A stretch of DNA of 64,000 nucleotides from NCBI GenBank assembly GCA_017935185.1, contig JAGBIC010000014.1, forward strand, positions 1 through 64,000. Reading direction: 5' to 3'. The notes under the pieces are model-generated. The model worked only from the letters and a program-made list of their open reading frames with translations. It was not told the DNA's origin and ran no database searches. Each line of letters begins with the position of its first letter. Within the stretch, counting starts at the first letter, position 1. A program made the position numbers and the translations under genes. This DNA is from Alistipes sp. Lineage in GTDB: Bacteria > Bacteroidota > Bacteroidia > Bacteroidales > Rikenellaceae. Below, one piece after another: positions 8,548 to 16,646 of this stretch.

Positions 8548-8968
8548 TATTCTGCTTTGCGATATAATTGGTAAGAGCCTCTATAAACCACTCCGGCGCT
8601 CGGCACGGACGTCGAGTGGCGGCACTCATAAAACCGAGCGTTACAGAGCCGCGATTTATCAAATCGCCTTTACTGTTATACACCTCGCTGCGGATAACCA
8701 ATTTCACCATAGGCATTTCGTCAAGAAAGACCCTCACCGTAAGCATATCGTCATAGTAGGCAGGGGCAAGGTACCGCGATTGCACCTCGATAATGGGCGA
8801 CATAATACCTCGGCGCTCGATCTCGGCATAGGTAAGGCCCATATCTCGCAGCCACTCGGTGCGGGCCTGCTCATACATTACAATATAATTCGAGTGGTGC
8901 ATAATACCCATCTGGTCGGTATCCTTATAACGCACACGTATTTGCGTATCATGCGATATTATAGCCAT
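8534..8968 (-). CDS. Acyl-CoA thioesterase, YbgC/4-hydroxybenzoyl-CoA thioesterase type
   Basis: 144 residues, a single hotdog domain. RVRYKDTDQMGIMHHSNY contains the catalytic Asp loop (D-x-D-x-x-G-x-x-x-x-x-x-Y) of YbgC-like thioesterases. The central helix carries EQARTEWLRDMG. It hydrolyses short acyl-CoA thioesters in the cytoplasm; the natural acyl chain is not readable. It sits five bases after ribF and overlaps the YhhN gene, a possible lipid-related pair. Confidence 0.9.
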   Translation of the reverse strand: MAIISHDTQIRVRYKDTDQMGIMHHSNYIVMYEQARTEWLRDMGLTYAEIERRGIMSPIIEVQSRYLAPAYYDDMLTVRVFLDEMPMVKLVIRSEVYNSKGDLINRGSVTLGFMSAATRRPCRAPEWFIEALTNYIAKQNNEQE

Positions 8969-8973
8969 ACACC

Positions 8974-9732
8974 CTACTTTATCTCAATAATTACTTTATC
9001 ATTAACCGCAAATTCAAGTCCCTCTTCATTCATCGTGAGTTTCAATTTACGCTTCTCGTCAATGCTTAAAATAGCAGATCTTCCGCCAACCATTGCATCA
9101 TACTCACCCGCAGGAGGCAGCAACTTGTGTTCATCCAAAACTGCAAGCTCGGAATCCCCTCCGACCTCACACATTATAACATAGGGATGTGATAGCAACT
9201 TTGTAGCCTCACCAATTGCTCCCGACTTGATTTGTTGACGGATAATGGTTGAACTGACTTTGCTCTCGGAAATATGCTGTTGCTCGACCATTTCGATATT
9301 GATACTACCCCTGCACGACTCCAAAAGGTTGTAATTACCCTGTTTCTGATAACCAAAACGATGATTATAGCCAACAACGAGCCATTTAATCCCTATTGCC
9401 GCTATATTTTCCGCTATGAATTGTTCGGGTGATGTGTGGCTAAATTCAACGGTAAAAGGTATTACAATCAGATTGTCTATGCCGATTTTATCCAGCAACC
9501 AGATTTTCTCGTCAAGAGTGCTCAGCAACTTCATATCCTCGGCAGTACCAAGCACATATCGAGGATGGGGATGAAACGTCAATACAATGCTCTCGCCACC
9601 GATACTCTGCGCACGCTGCTTAACGCGATTCAGTAGCACGCGATGTCCTCCATGAACTCCATCAAAAGAGCCCATCGTAGCCACAGCATTGGTAAATTGT
9701 GGCAGGTTATCGAATCCGCAAAAAACTCTCAT
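8974..9732 (-). CDS. ribF: FAD synthetase (RibF homologue lacking a recognisable riboflavin kinase domain)
   Basis: The N-terminal adenylyltransferase domain is clear: ATMGSFDGVHGGHRVLL (the H-x-G-H type nucleotide site), LTFHPHPRYVLG, and VVGYNHRFGY followed by SSTIIRQQIKSGAI. This half makes FAD from FMN and ATP. Full RibF proteins are about 310 residues and carry a C-terminal kinase barrel with a G-F-P-T-A-N motif. Here that motif is absent and only about 75 residues follow LLSHPYVI, so the kinase half looks vestigial. I prefer ATG 9732; a GTG at 9750, overlapping the rex stop, would add six residues. Co-directional with rex. Confidence 0.85.
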   Translation of the reverse strand: MRVFCGFDNLPQFTNAVATMGSFDGVHGGHRVLLNRVKQRAQSIGGESIVLTFHPHPRYVLGTAEDMKLLSTLDEKIWLLDKIGIDNLIVIPFTVEFSHTSPEQFIAENIAAIGIKWLVVGYNHRFGYQKQGNYNLLESCRGSINIEMVEQQHISESKVSSTIIRQQIKSGAIGEATKLLSHPYVIMCEVGGDSELAVLDEHKLLPPAGEYDAMVGGRSAILSIDEKRKLKLTMNEEGLEFAVNDKVIIEIK

Positions 9733-9749
9733 CCGAATAATTTCAGGCA

Positions 9750-10403
9750 CTAACTCTTGTCGCCGCTGTCATCGCCCTCCTTAACGAAATATGCCACCTT
9801 CTCCAGAATGGTCGTGATGTCATAATTCTCGGACACTATACCTTGCGGGAAGTTCAGTGGTGCAGAAGTGAAGTTCAAGACTCCCTTAATACCTGCATTT
9901 ATTATGGGCACAACCAATGTCGGCGCCACTCTTGTGGGCGACGAAATTATGACCATGCTGATATCCATTGAAGAGACAACATCCTCGAACTCCTCCATGT
10001 GATAACACGGAATATCGTCAATTGTCTTGCCCACCTTCTCGGGGTCAACATCAAAAGCGGTAACAATACGCAACTTAAGACCTTTGCCGTTGAAATATTT
10101 TGTCAAAGCCTGACCGAGATGACCCATGCCGATAATTGCTATGTTCATCACGCTGTCGCCATCGAGAATATTATTGATAAACTCAATGAGCACCTTGACA
10201 TCATAACCCTTTTTGGTATCGCTCGAAAAGCCTATCAGCATCAGGTCGCGGCGCACCTGCACGGCGGTAATGCCATGTATGCCTGCCAATACATGCGAAA
10301 ATATATGAGTGATACCCTGCTTATGACATGAAAGCAGCGTACGGCGATATTCGCTCAATCGCTCAATGGTTTTTTCGGGTATTGCCCCTGAAATCGATGC
10401 CAT
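9750..10403 (-). CDS. rex: Redox-sensing transcriptional repressor Rex
   Basis: 217 residues, normal for the family. The N-terminal winged helix contains IPEKTIERLSEYRRTL and VRRDLMLIG. The Rossmann domain has IIGMGHLGQAL (G-x-G-x-x-G, NAD(H) binding) and a Glu/Asp after the second strand (TAFDVDPEKVG). The C-terminal helix would domain-swap in the dimer. Rex leaves its operators when the NADH/NAD+ ratio rises and so controls fermentation and respiration genes. It lies between the LysM protein and ribF, with gaps of 2 and 17 bases. Confidence 0.97.
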   Translation of the reverse strand: MASISGAIPEKTIERLSEYRRTLLSCHKQGITHIFSHVLAGIHGITAVQVRRDLMLIGFSSDTKKGYDVKVLIEFINNILDGDSVMNIAIIGMGHLGQALTKYFNGKGLKLRIVTAFDVDPEKVGKTIDDIPCYHMEEFEDVVSSMDISMVIISSPTRVAPTLVVPIINAGIKGVLNFTSAPLNFPQGIVSENYDITTILEKVAYFVKEGDDSGDKS

Positions 10404-10405
10404 GA

Positions 10406-12265
10406 CTATTCTGTTGTTATAGTGTAGTTGCTGTTATAATTGACCCTCATCCACGACTGGTTGATATATTTACCACCTGCGCCATCCTGCACAAATTTGT
10501 ATTCGGTCTGAAGAGGTTTGTATCGTTTGTCAAGCATATTGTATTCTATATCCGAGCGCATTCCCGCACCAAACATCACAGCCGAATCGTAACCACGATA
10601 GGCATACAATGAGGGGAATGTCCCATAGGCCTCAAGATAGCGGCTGTCGAACTCTCTAACATTGGCTGCATCACGCTTGGCATGATAGGTAGATATCATA
10701 ACCACATTGTTGTTGAAATATGTTGTGGGATCGATGTTTGCAAAACGACTCCAACGCGAATTACCCAATACAGTATAGGCGGCGCACTTCTCGCTACGGT
10801 CGGTAAGCGCAACTTTTGCCGATGAGAGAGTACCGAGAATGCGGTCTACGTCGGTCTCAACATTTGCCAATACGATAAACAGGCAGGGCTTCTCCTCCTT
10901 CAAAATATCATCAATCAACTCAATCTGACGGGCCGCAGCATTGCGTGGCGTAAAGATTGATTTCTGATCAAACGAATAGGTGTATGCCGCATAGTTTTTA
11001 CCCTCAAGAACCTTCAGAATCTCACCCTCGAACTCCTTGTCGTGCGACGCGGCGTAGATAAGATATATATCTCTGCCGCCATCAAGCAGATTGGCTATCT
11101 TGTCATATTTCTTTGACGGGTCGGGCGATAACTGATACAACACAGGACTCTTTGTTGATGCAATGTCGGCCAGCGGCGAAACCACGGGAGTAGAATGAGT
11201 AACGCCATAGTCTAAAGCCGGCTTCAACTCATCCTCATACACCGGACCTACGATAAGGTTTGTGCCTTTGAATATCTCGCTACCGACAATTCGCTGAACT
11301 TTCAAAGGATCATGCTCGGTATCATATACCGTCAGTTGTGTTTTCCCGTTGTGATTCTGCTTTACATCCTCCAAGCCCAACAGAAAACCCTGATAAAACT
11401 CCACGTAGCTCACATTTGGGCGGCCATTCACGCTCATCGGCAACATCAACGCGATATTCAGCAGCTGATCCGACGACAGCGAATTAAACACCACATTGGC
11501 CTCGTTCGCCTGCGCCTCTACCACTGCATTCTCGGCCATGGTATTGGCGTTGTCTATGAGTTTGGTATTATCCTGCTGCGACTCTCTTACACGTATCACA
11601 GCACCCGCCTTCAGGCCGTTGCTCACATCGTTCAACTCGGCAAACTCCTTCTCGCTAATGCCGTAGCGACGAGAGAGCGAATAGATGGTCTCGCCAGGCA
11701 TCACCACATGGTACTCATAGCCGTCATCTGTGGCTTTATTGAGTGTTTCGGCATACTCCTGCATTTGACTCTTCGCCTCATCCTCCGAAGATGAGCCCAT
11801 ACCGGCCTTGCGCACCCACAAAGTCTCTCCCACAACCAGAGCCTGAGGGTTTATCGTGGGATTATCCTCTCGCAGCGTAGAAACCGAGATATTATAATCA
11901 CGGGCAATCGAGTAAAGCGTCTGACCCGCCTTGATTTTGTGTGTCACATAATCTTTTTTGCGGCGTTTGTCGCCACGCGCATCTGCCAACGCTTTTTCCG
12001 AAACGGGAATCTTTATCGTCTGGTCAATACGCAAGCCATCCGCACAATTGGGATTCACCTCTTTGAGTTGTACCTCGGTCACTCCATACGCCTTGGCTAT
12101 CGAATAGAGGGTGTCGCCCGATTTTACGGTGTGAACATAGTATTTCTTGCCGTTTATAAAGACTATAACCGACGATTTGTCTACCGGCTGAAACTCTGCT
12201 GCCGATGCAGGCAGGGAAAAAGCCAGCAAAAGGCAGAGAGTGATTATACGTTGAAAAAATCTCAT
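10406..12265 (-). CDS. Three LysM domains fused to a periplasmic-binding-protein fold
   Basis: 619 residues from ATG 12265. A signal peptide (MRFFQRIITLCLLLAFSLPASAA) indicates export. Three LysM repeats follow at about 43-88, 107-153 and 187-231, each with the pattern 'G-D/Q/E-T-L/I-Y-S-I/L' (SGDTLYSIA, AGQTLYSIA, PGETIYSLS). From about 270 to the end the protein resembles type-1 periplasmic binding proteins, with the LivJ-like segment FYQGFLLGLEDVKQN and LIVGPVYEDEL. LysM binds the glycan of peptidoglycan. The binding fold may sense a ligand or tether a partner enzyme, loosely like LpoA, but this is inference. A GTG at 12283 would add six residues. Confidence 0.85.
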   Translation of the reverse strand: MRFFQRIITLCLLLAFSLPASAAEFQPVDKSSVIVFINGKKYYVHTVKSGDTLYSIAKAYGVTEVQLKEVNPNCADGLRIDQTIKIPVSEKALADARGDKRRKKDYVTHKIKAGQTLYSIARDYNISVSTLREDNPTINPQALVVGETLWVRKAGMGSSSEDEAKSQMQEYAETLNKATDDGYEYHVVMPGETIYSLSRRYGISEKEFAELNDVSNGLKAGAVIRVRESQQDNTKLIDNANTMAENAVVEAQANEANVVFNSLSSDQLLNIALMLPMSVNGRPNVSYVEFYQGFLLGLEDVKQNHNGKTQLTVYDTEHDPLKVQRIVGSEIFKGTNLIVGPVYEDELKPALDYGVTHSTPVVSPLADIASTKSPVLYQLSPDPSKKYDKIANLLDGGRDIYLIYAASHDKEFEGEILKVLEGKNYAAYTYSFDQKSIFTPRNAAARQIELIDDILKEEKPCLFIVLANVETDVDRILGTLSSAKVALTDRSEKCAAYTVLGNSRWSRFANIDPTTYFNNNVVMISTYHAKRDAANVREFDSRYLEAYGTFPSLYAYRGYDSAVMFGAGMRSDIEYNMLDKRYKPLQTEYKFVQDGAGGKYINQSWMRVNYNSNYTITTE

Positions 12266-12302
12266 AAAAAACTTTTCGCACACGACTTTCTCGTGCGTGG
12301 GT

Positions 12303-13070
12303 TTAACATTTCTTACTACGAAGATATATCTCCGTAATTAACTTTTTGGTGTATAGCGGAAAATCGCCGTTCATCATCCAAGAATAGTAGCTAGCCTCCT
12401 CTGCAAAGACATCCGCAACTCGGCGACCTTTATATTTACCAAAGCCAAATACCTCTTCGCCTTTATCATTGTAGAGAATACGGCCCGCATAATCGGCGGC
12501 CTCGCCTCGGGTTGAAAATTCAGCCAAAGCTGCCACATCGTTCTGTAATTCGGGATAGCGGTCAAGTTGAGCCTTCAGCACCTCATAGGTTGCATAGGTA
12601 TCAGCCTCGGCCGAGTGGGCGTTTGTCAAATCCTTGTCACAATAGAATTTGTAGGCGGCAACCAGCGTGCGCTGCTCCATCTTGTGAAAGATATTTTGCA
12701 CATCAATGAATTTACGCTTCTTGAAATCGACATCCACCCCTGCACGCAGGAACTCTTCCACCAAAACGGGCAAATCAAAACGATTGGAGTTGAATCCGCC
12801 AAAATCGCAACCTTCGATAAACTGACTCAACGACTTTGCTATTTGCGCAAACGTGGGAGCATCCTTGACATCCTCATCGGTGATACCATGAATTTCGGTA
12901 GCTGATGCAGGTATAGGCATTTGAGGATTTATGCGACGTGTGCGTATAATCTCATCACCATCGGGCATGATTTTCACCATCGAAATCTCGACAATGCGAT
13001 CTTTGGCTGTATCAACGCCCGTTGTTTCCAGATCGAAGAAAACAAGCGGGCGTTTAAGATTAAGTTTCAT
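12303..13070 (-). CDS. DnaQ-like 3'-5' exonuclease with an ExoX-type C-terminal segment
   Basis: 255 residues from ATG 13070 (a TTG six bases earlier is less likely). The DEDDh exonuclease motifs are visible: VFFDLETTG (Exo I, Asp-Glu), GFNSNRFDLPVL (Exo II, Asp) and HSAEADTYAT (Exo III, His and Asp). The C-terminal ~60 residues (VFGFGKYKGRRVADV... YYSWM) match the small DUF3820-like segment found in many bacterial exonucleases of this type. It probably trims DNA 3' ends in repair or proofreading. It starts nine bases after dnaN, which supports a replication role. Confidence 0.9.
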   Translation of the reverse strand: MKLNLKRPLVFFDLETTGVDTAKDRIVEISMVKIMPDGDEIIRTRRINPQMPIPASATEIHGITDEDVKDAPTFAQIAKSLSQFIEGCDFGGFNSNRFDLPVLVEEFLRAGVDVDFKKRKFIDVQNIFHKMEQRTLVAAYKFYCDKDLTNAHSAEADTYATYEVLKAQLDRYPELQNDVAALAEFSTRGEAADYAGRILYNDKGEEVFGFGKYKGRRVADVFAEEASYYSWMMNGDFPLYTKKLITEIYLRSKKC

Positions 13071-13079
13071 CTGCAATTG

Positions 13080-14201
13080 TTATGCGTTAATCATCATCGG
13101 CATAAGCAGCATCAGAGTCTGGCTCGGCTGCTTGTCATCGTAGACCGGCTTAAACACGCCCGGACGGGTAGAATCGGCAAGCTCAACAACAGCTGTGGGG
13201 GTCTCGATATTCGAGAGAATCTCCACGAGGAAAGTCGACTTGAAACCGATTGTTACGGGCTGGCCGTCATAGCTGCATGAGATAGTCTCGTTTGCCGATA
13301 CCGAGAAGTCGATATCCTGTGCTGTGAGGCTCACACGATTGTCGGCAATATCCATGCGAATAAGGTTGGTTGTGGGGTTAGAACATACAGCCACACGCTT
13401 GATACCATTCAACAATTCCACTCTGTCGACCAATACCTTATTGGGGTTGGCGGCGGGAATTACTGCATTGTAGTTGGGGAATATACCCTCAATCAGGCGG
13501 CAAACCAATTTATAGTTCTGCATCTCGAAAGTGGCATTCTTTGCATCGAAGAGAACCTTAACGGGCTCCTCCTCTTTTGCCAACAGGTTCTTCAACAGAT
13601 TGGCAGGTTTCTTGGGAAGGATGAACGATGAATCAAAGTCGCATACATTCTCCGACGAGTGTTTAACCAACTTATGGGCATCGGTAGCCACAAAAGTGAG
13701 CATCTCGGGCTTGAAGTCGAAATAGACACCCATCATAACAGGCTTCATATCGTCATCGGTGGTTGCGAAGATTGTGCGGTTGATACCGCTTACCAGCATA
13801 TCCACATCGAGGGTGATACTCTTGCTCTCATCGCCCAACGACTGAATGGCAGGATAGCTCACTGCGCTGGCACCGGGAATAGAGATATGACCGCTATTCC
13901 ATGTAACCTTAATCTCCCATGTTGTCTCGTTAACCTCGATAGAGAGCGGCATCTCTGCAAACTCCTTCAACGACTCGAGCATAAGCTTGGGGGCGGCGAT
14001 AGAGCCCTCACGCTCGACATTATCCACAGCAATAGAGCCAATCATGAATGTCTCAAGATCCGATGTGGTAACAGTAAGCTGACCATCCTTGAGATCCATC
14101 AAAAAATACTCCAAAATGGGGAGTGAACTCTTATTGCTGATAACTTTGCTTGTGGTTGCAAGCAATGACTGTAAAGCTGAACTTGATACTGTGAATTTCA
14201 T
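13080..14201 (-). CDS. dnaN: DNA polymerase III beta subunit (sliding clamp)
   Basis: 373 residues, the normal length, consisting of three repeated clamp domains. The start MKFTVSSSALQSLL and the end LMLLMPMMINA are characteristic, as are LPILEYFLMDL and the domain-three stretch VCSNPTTNLIRMDI. It encircles DNA and holds DNA polymerase III and repair factors. No dnaA or recF is nearby, so this locus gives no sign of the chromosome origin. It is followed closely by the exonuclease gene. Confidence 0.98.
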   Translation of the reverse strand: MKFTVSSSALQSLLATTSKVISNKSSLPILEYFLMDLKDGQLTVTTSDLETFMIGSIAVDNVEREGSIAAPKLMLESLKEFAEMPLSIEVNETTWEIKVTWNSGHISIPGASAVSYPAIQSLGDESKSITLDVDMLVSGINRTIFATTDDDMKPVMMGVYFDFKPEMLTFVATDAHKLVKHSSENVCDFDSSFILPKKPANLLKNLLAKEEEPVKVLFDAKNATFEMQNYKLVCRLIEGIFPNYNAVIPAANPNKVLVDRVELLNGIKRVAVCSNPTTNLIRMDIADNRVSLTAQDIDFSVSANETISCSYDGQPVTIGFKSTFLVEILSNIETPTAVVELADSTRPGVFKPVYDDKQPSQTLMLLMPMMINA

Positions 14202-14238
14202 TGTAATTATGTTTTATATTTATTTTTTCAATAACTTC

Positions 14239-15120
14239 CTATAACGTGGCCAATTTATCAAGCGCCATATCGATCATACGCTCGATATATGGTTTGTAAT
14301 CGGTGCAGGCCTCCTTTGCCACACGCTGGGCAATTATGGTACACATGGTGGCCGAGCGATGACCCAGCAAAGCCGCCATGCCGCTTAACGCCGAACTCTC
14401 CATCTCGAAGTTGGTTATCCGTCGGCCATTGTAGCAGAATGACTCGATTTTACCATTCAACTCGACATCTGCCGGCTTGAGGCGCACCCACCTGCCCTGC
14501 GGAGCATAGAACCCGGGGGCTGCAATGGTCATACCCTCACGAACCGACTCCTTGAAGAGTTGCCACAACTGCTCGTCGGTCTTTACAAAATATGGACGCG
14601 GCAAAAGATTGCTCCACCCCACATGCTCTACAAAGGCGCGCTCAATATCCAAATCGCATACATCATTTCGGCCGGCATAATACCCCAACAGACTATCAAA
14701 ACCGACAGCCATACGGGCGTATACCACCTCACCAACCTCGATATCGGGTTGCAACGCTCCCGAAGTACCCAAACGCACCAACGTAAGTTGCTTGGGCTGT
14801 TCCTTGACTCTGCGAGTGGCAAAATCAACATTGGCCAGCGCATCAAGCTCCGTAACCGCAATATCAATATTTCCGATACCGATACCGGTAGACATCACTG
14901 TCATACGACGACCTTTGTAGCACCCTGTAACCGTTACAAATTCACGATTTGCAGCGCGACACTCAACACTCTCAAAACGTGCTGCAACACTCTCCACTCT
15001 TGCTCTGTCACCGACAAGAATAATCAAGTCAGACACCTGCTCCGGTCGCAGGTGAAGATGGAAAATCGTTCCATCCTCATTGATTATCAATTCCGAAGCG
15101 GCAATCGTACGAGGTTGCAT
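14239..15120 (-). CDS. udp: Nucleoside phosphorylase, uridine phosphorylase type
   Basis: 293 residues of the PNP/UDP phosphorylase fold. The phosphate loop LVGDRARVESVA, STGIGIGNIDIAVTEL, VRLGTSGALQ and the nucleoside-binding ITNFEMESSALSGMA are all visible. The NFEMES segment supplies the Glu that holds the ribose hydroxyls. It cleaves a nucleoside (probably uridine) with phosphate to free base and ribose-1-phosphate. First gene of the leftward train that includes dnaN. Confidence 0.88.
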   Translation of the reverse strand: MQPRTIAASELIINEDGTIFHLHLRPEQVSDLIILVGDRARVESVAARFESVECRAANREFVTVTGCYKGRRMTVMSTGIGIGNIDIAVTELDALANVDFATRRVKEQPKQLTLVRLGTSGALQPDIEVGEVVYARMAVGFDSLLGYYAGRNDVCDLDIERAFVEHVGWSNLLPRPYFVKTDEQLWQLFKESVREGMTIAAPGFYAPQGRWVRLKPADVELNGKIESFCYNGRRITNFEMESSALSGMAALLGHRSATMCTIIAQRVAKEACTDYKPYIERMIDMALDKLATL

Positions 15121-15156
15121 ACAACAATTTTTGCAGTTTAACTTTTTTATATGGCA

Positions 15157-15187
15157 TAAAAGTAATATATTTACATCGAATTACAAA
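15157..15187 (-). promoter_or_regulatory. Candidate promoter of the udp-dnaN gene train
   Basis: On the minus strand TTTG (15184-15187), 19 bases, then TACTTTTA (15157-15164), one mismatch from TAnnTTTG. It ends about 36 bases before the ATG at 15120. Confidence 0.5.
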
Positions 15188-15237
15188 ATAAAACTACTAT
15201 TTTTTATTAGAAGTATAATATAATTAACCAATACATA

Positions 15238-16626
15238 ATGACACTTATAAAATCAATTTCGGGCATCCGCGGAACTATTGGAGGCCCGCAGGGCGACAAC
15301 CTCACACCCATCGATATCGTCAAGTTCACAACCGCATACACTCGCTTCATGAGCGAGAAACATGGTGGCAAAAAGCTCACTATCGTAGTGGGTCGCGATG
15401 CCCGCATCTCGGGAAAGATGGTCAACAACATTATCGAAGGCACGCTTTTGGGCTGTGGCGCAGATGTCATTAACGTGGGATTATGCACCACCCCGGGCAC
15501 CGAAATGGCCGTTATCACACATCATGCCGATGGTGGTATTATCATCACCGCATCACACAATCCAAAGCAGTGGAATGCGCTGAAACTTCTCAACGAAAAA
15601 GGCGAATTTCTCAGTGATGCTGAGGGCAAGAGGGTGCTTGCACTCGCCGACGACGAATCGTTCGATTTCCCATGTGTTGATTGCATAGGTAAAGTTATTA
15701 AACGTGAGGATTTTAACCCTACTCACATTAAGCAGGTATTAAGCCTTCCCATGGTCGATGCAGAGGCTGTCAAACAGCGCAAATTCAAGGTCGTTGTCGA
15801 TGCTGTAAACTCAGTTGGCGGAGTGGTGATTCCCGCCCTGCTGCGAGAGCTCGGCTGCGAAGTTCTGGAGATAAATTGCAATCCCGACGGTCACTTTGCA
15901 CACAACCCCGAGCCGCTCCCCGAAAACCTTACCGAGATAGCTGAAGTTATCCGCCGCGAGGGTGCAGATTTGGGCGTTGTGGTAGACCCCGATGTAGATC
16001 GCCTTGCGCTTGTCAATGAAGATGGCACAATGTTTGGCGAGGAGTATACTTTGGTGGCTGTTGCCGACTATATTTTATCGCATACGGCGGGCAATACCGT
16101 ATCGAACTTAAGCTCTTCACGCGCCCTGCGTGACGTTACCGCGGCCCATGGCGGAACATATACCGCAGCGGCTGTCGGCGAGGTGAATGTTGTGACAAAA
16201 ATGAAAGAGGTTGGTGCAATCATCGGTGGCGAAGGCAATGGAGGAGTTATCTACCCTGCCCTGCACTATGGCCGTGATGCCCTCGTTGGCGTGGCACTAT
16301 TCCTCACCCACCTTGCCTACAAGGGTTGCAGCATGAGCGAGTTGCGCGCAACCTACCCCGCATACTTTGCTTCAAAGAACAAAATACAACTTACACCCGA
16401 TATTGATGTAGATAAAGTATTGCGTGAGATGAAAGCGCGATATGCAGGTGAGAATGTGAATGATATAGATGGTGTAAAAATCGACTTCCCCGAGAATTGG
16501 GTACACCTTCGCAAGTCAAACACCGAGCCTATCATCCGCATCTACACCGAGGCAAAATCGCAAGATGAGGCCGACACTTTAGCACAGCGTTTCATCGGTG
16601 AGATTAAAGATATTTGCAACCTGTAA
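15238..16626 (+). CDS. glmM: Phosphoglucosamine mutase
   Basis: 462 residues of the alpha-D-phosphohexomutase family. The phosphoserine loop ITASHNPKQWNALK (Ser about 106), the Mg site VVDPDVDRLAL, the sugar loop GEGNGGVIYPALHYGRDA and the phosphate-binding RKSNTEPIIRIYTEA are in the usual order. GlmM converts glucosamine-6-phosphate to glucosamine-1-phosphate for cell-wall and LPS precursors. A phosphomannomutase role is possible, since the family is hard to split by eye. It diverges from udp and precedes the peptidase gene by 20 bases. Confidence 0.87.
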   Translation: MTLIKSISGIRGTIGGPQGDNLTPIDIVKFTTAYTRFMSEKHGGKKLTIVVGRDARISGKMVNNIIEGTLLGCGADVINVGLCTTPGTEMAVITHHADGGIIITASHNPKQWNALKLLNEKGEFLSDAEGKRVLALADDESFDFPCVDCIGKVIKREDFNPTHIKQVLSLPMVDAEAVKQRKFKVVVDAVNSVGGVVIPALLRELGCEVLEINCNPDGHFAHNPEPLPENLTEIAEVIRREGADLGVVVDPDVDRLALVNEDGTMFGEEYTLVAVADYILSHTAGNTVSNLSSSRALRDVTAAHGGTYTAAAVGEVNVVTKMKEVGAIIGGEGNGGVIYPALHYGRDALVGVALFLTHLAYKGCSMSELRATYPAYFASKNKIQLTPDIDVDKVLREMKARYAGENVNDIDGVKIDFPENWVHLRKSNTEPIIRIYTEAKSQDEADTLAQRFIGEIKDICNL

Positions 16627-16646
16627 ATTACCCTAAAACAATTTAT

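Noticed and set aside
8074-8574. Rightward 166-codon frame over YhhN and thioesterase
   Set aside because: Antisense to two well-supported overlapping genes and compositionally unlike a real protein.
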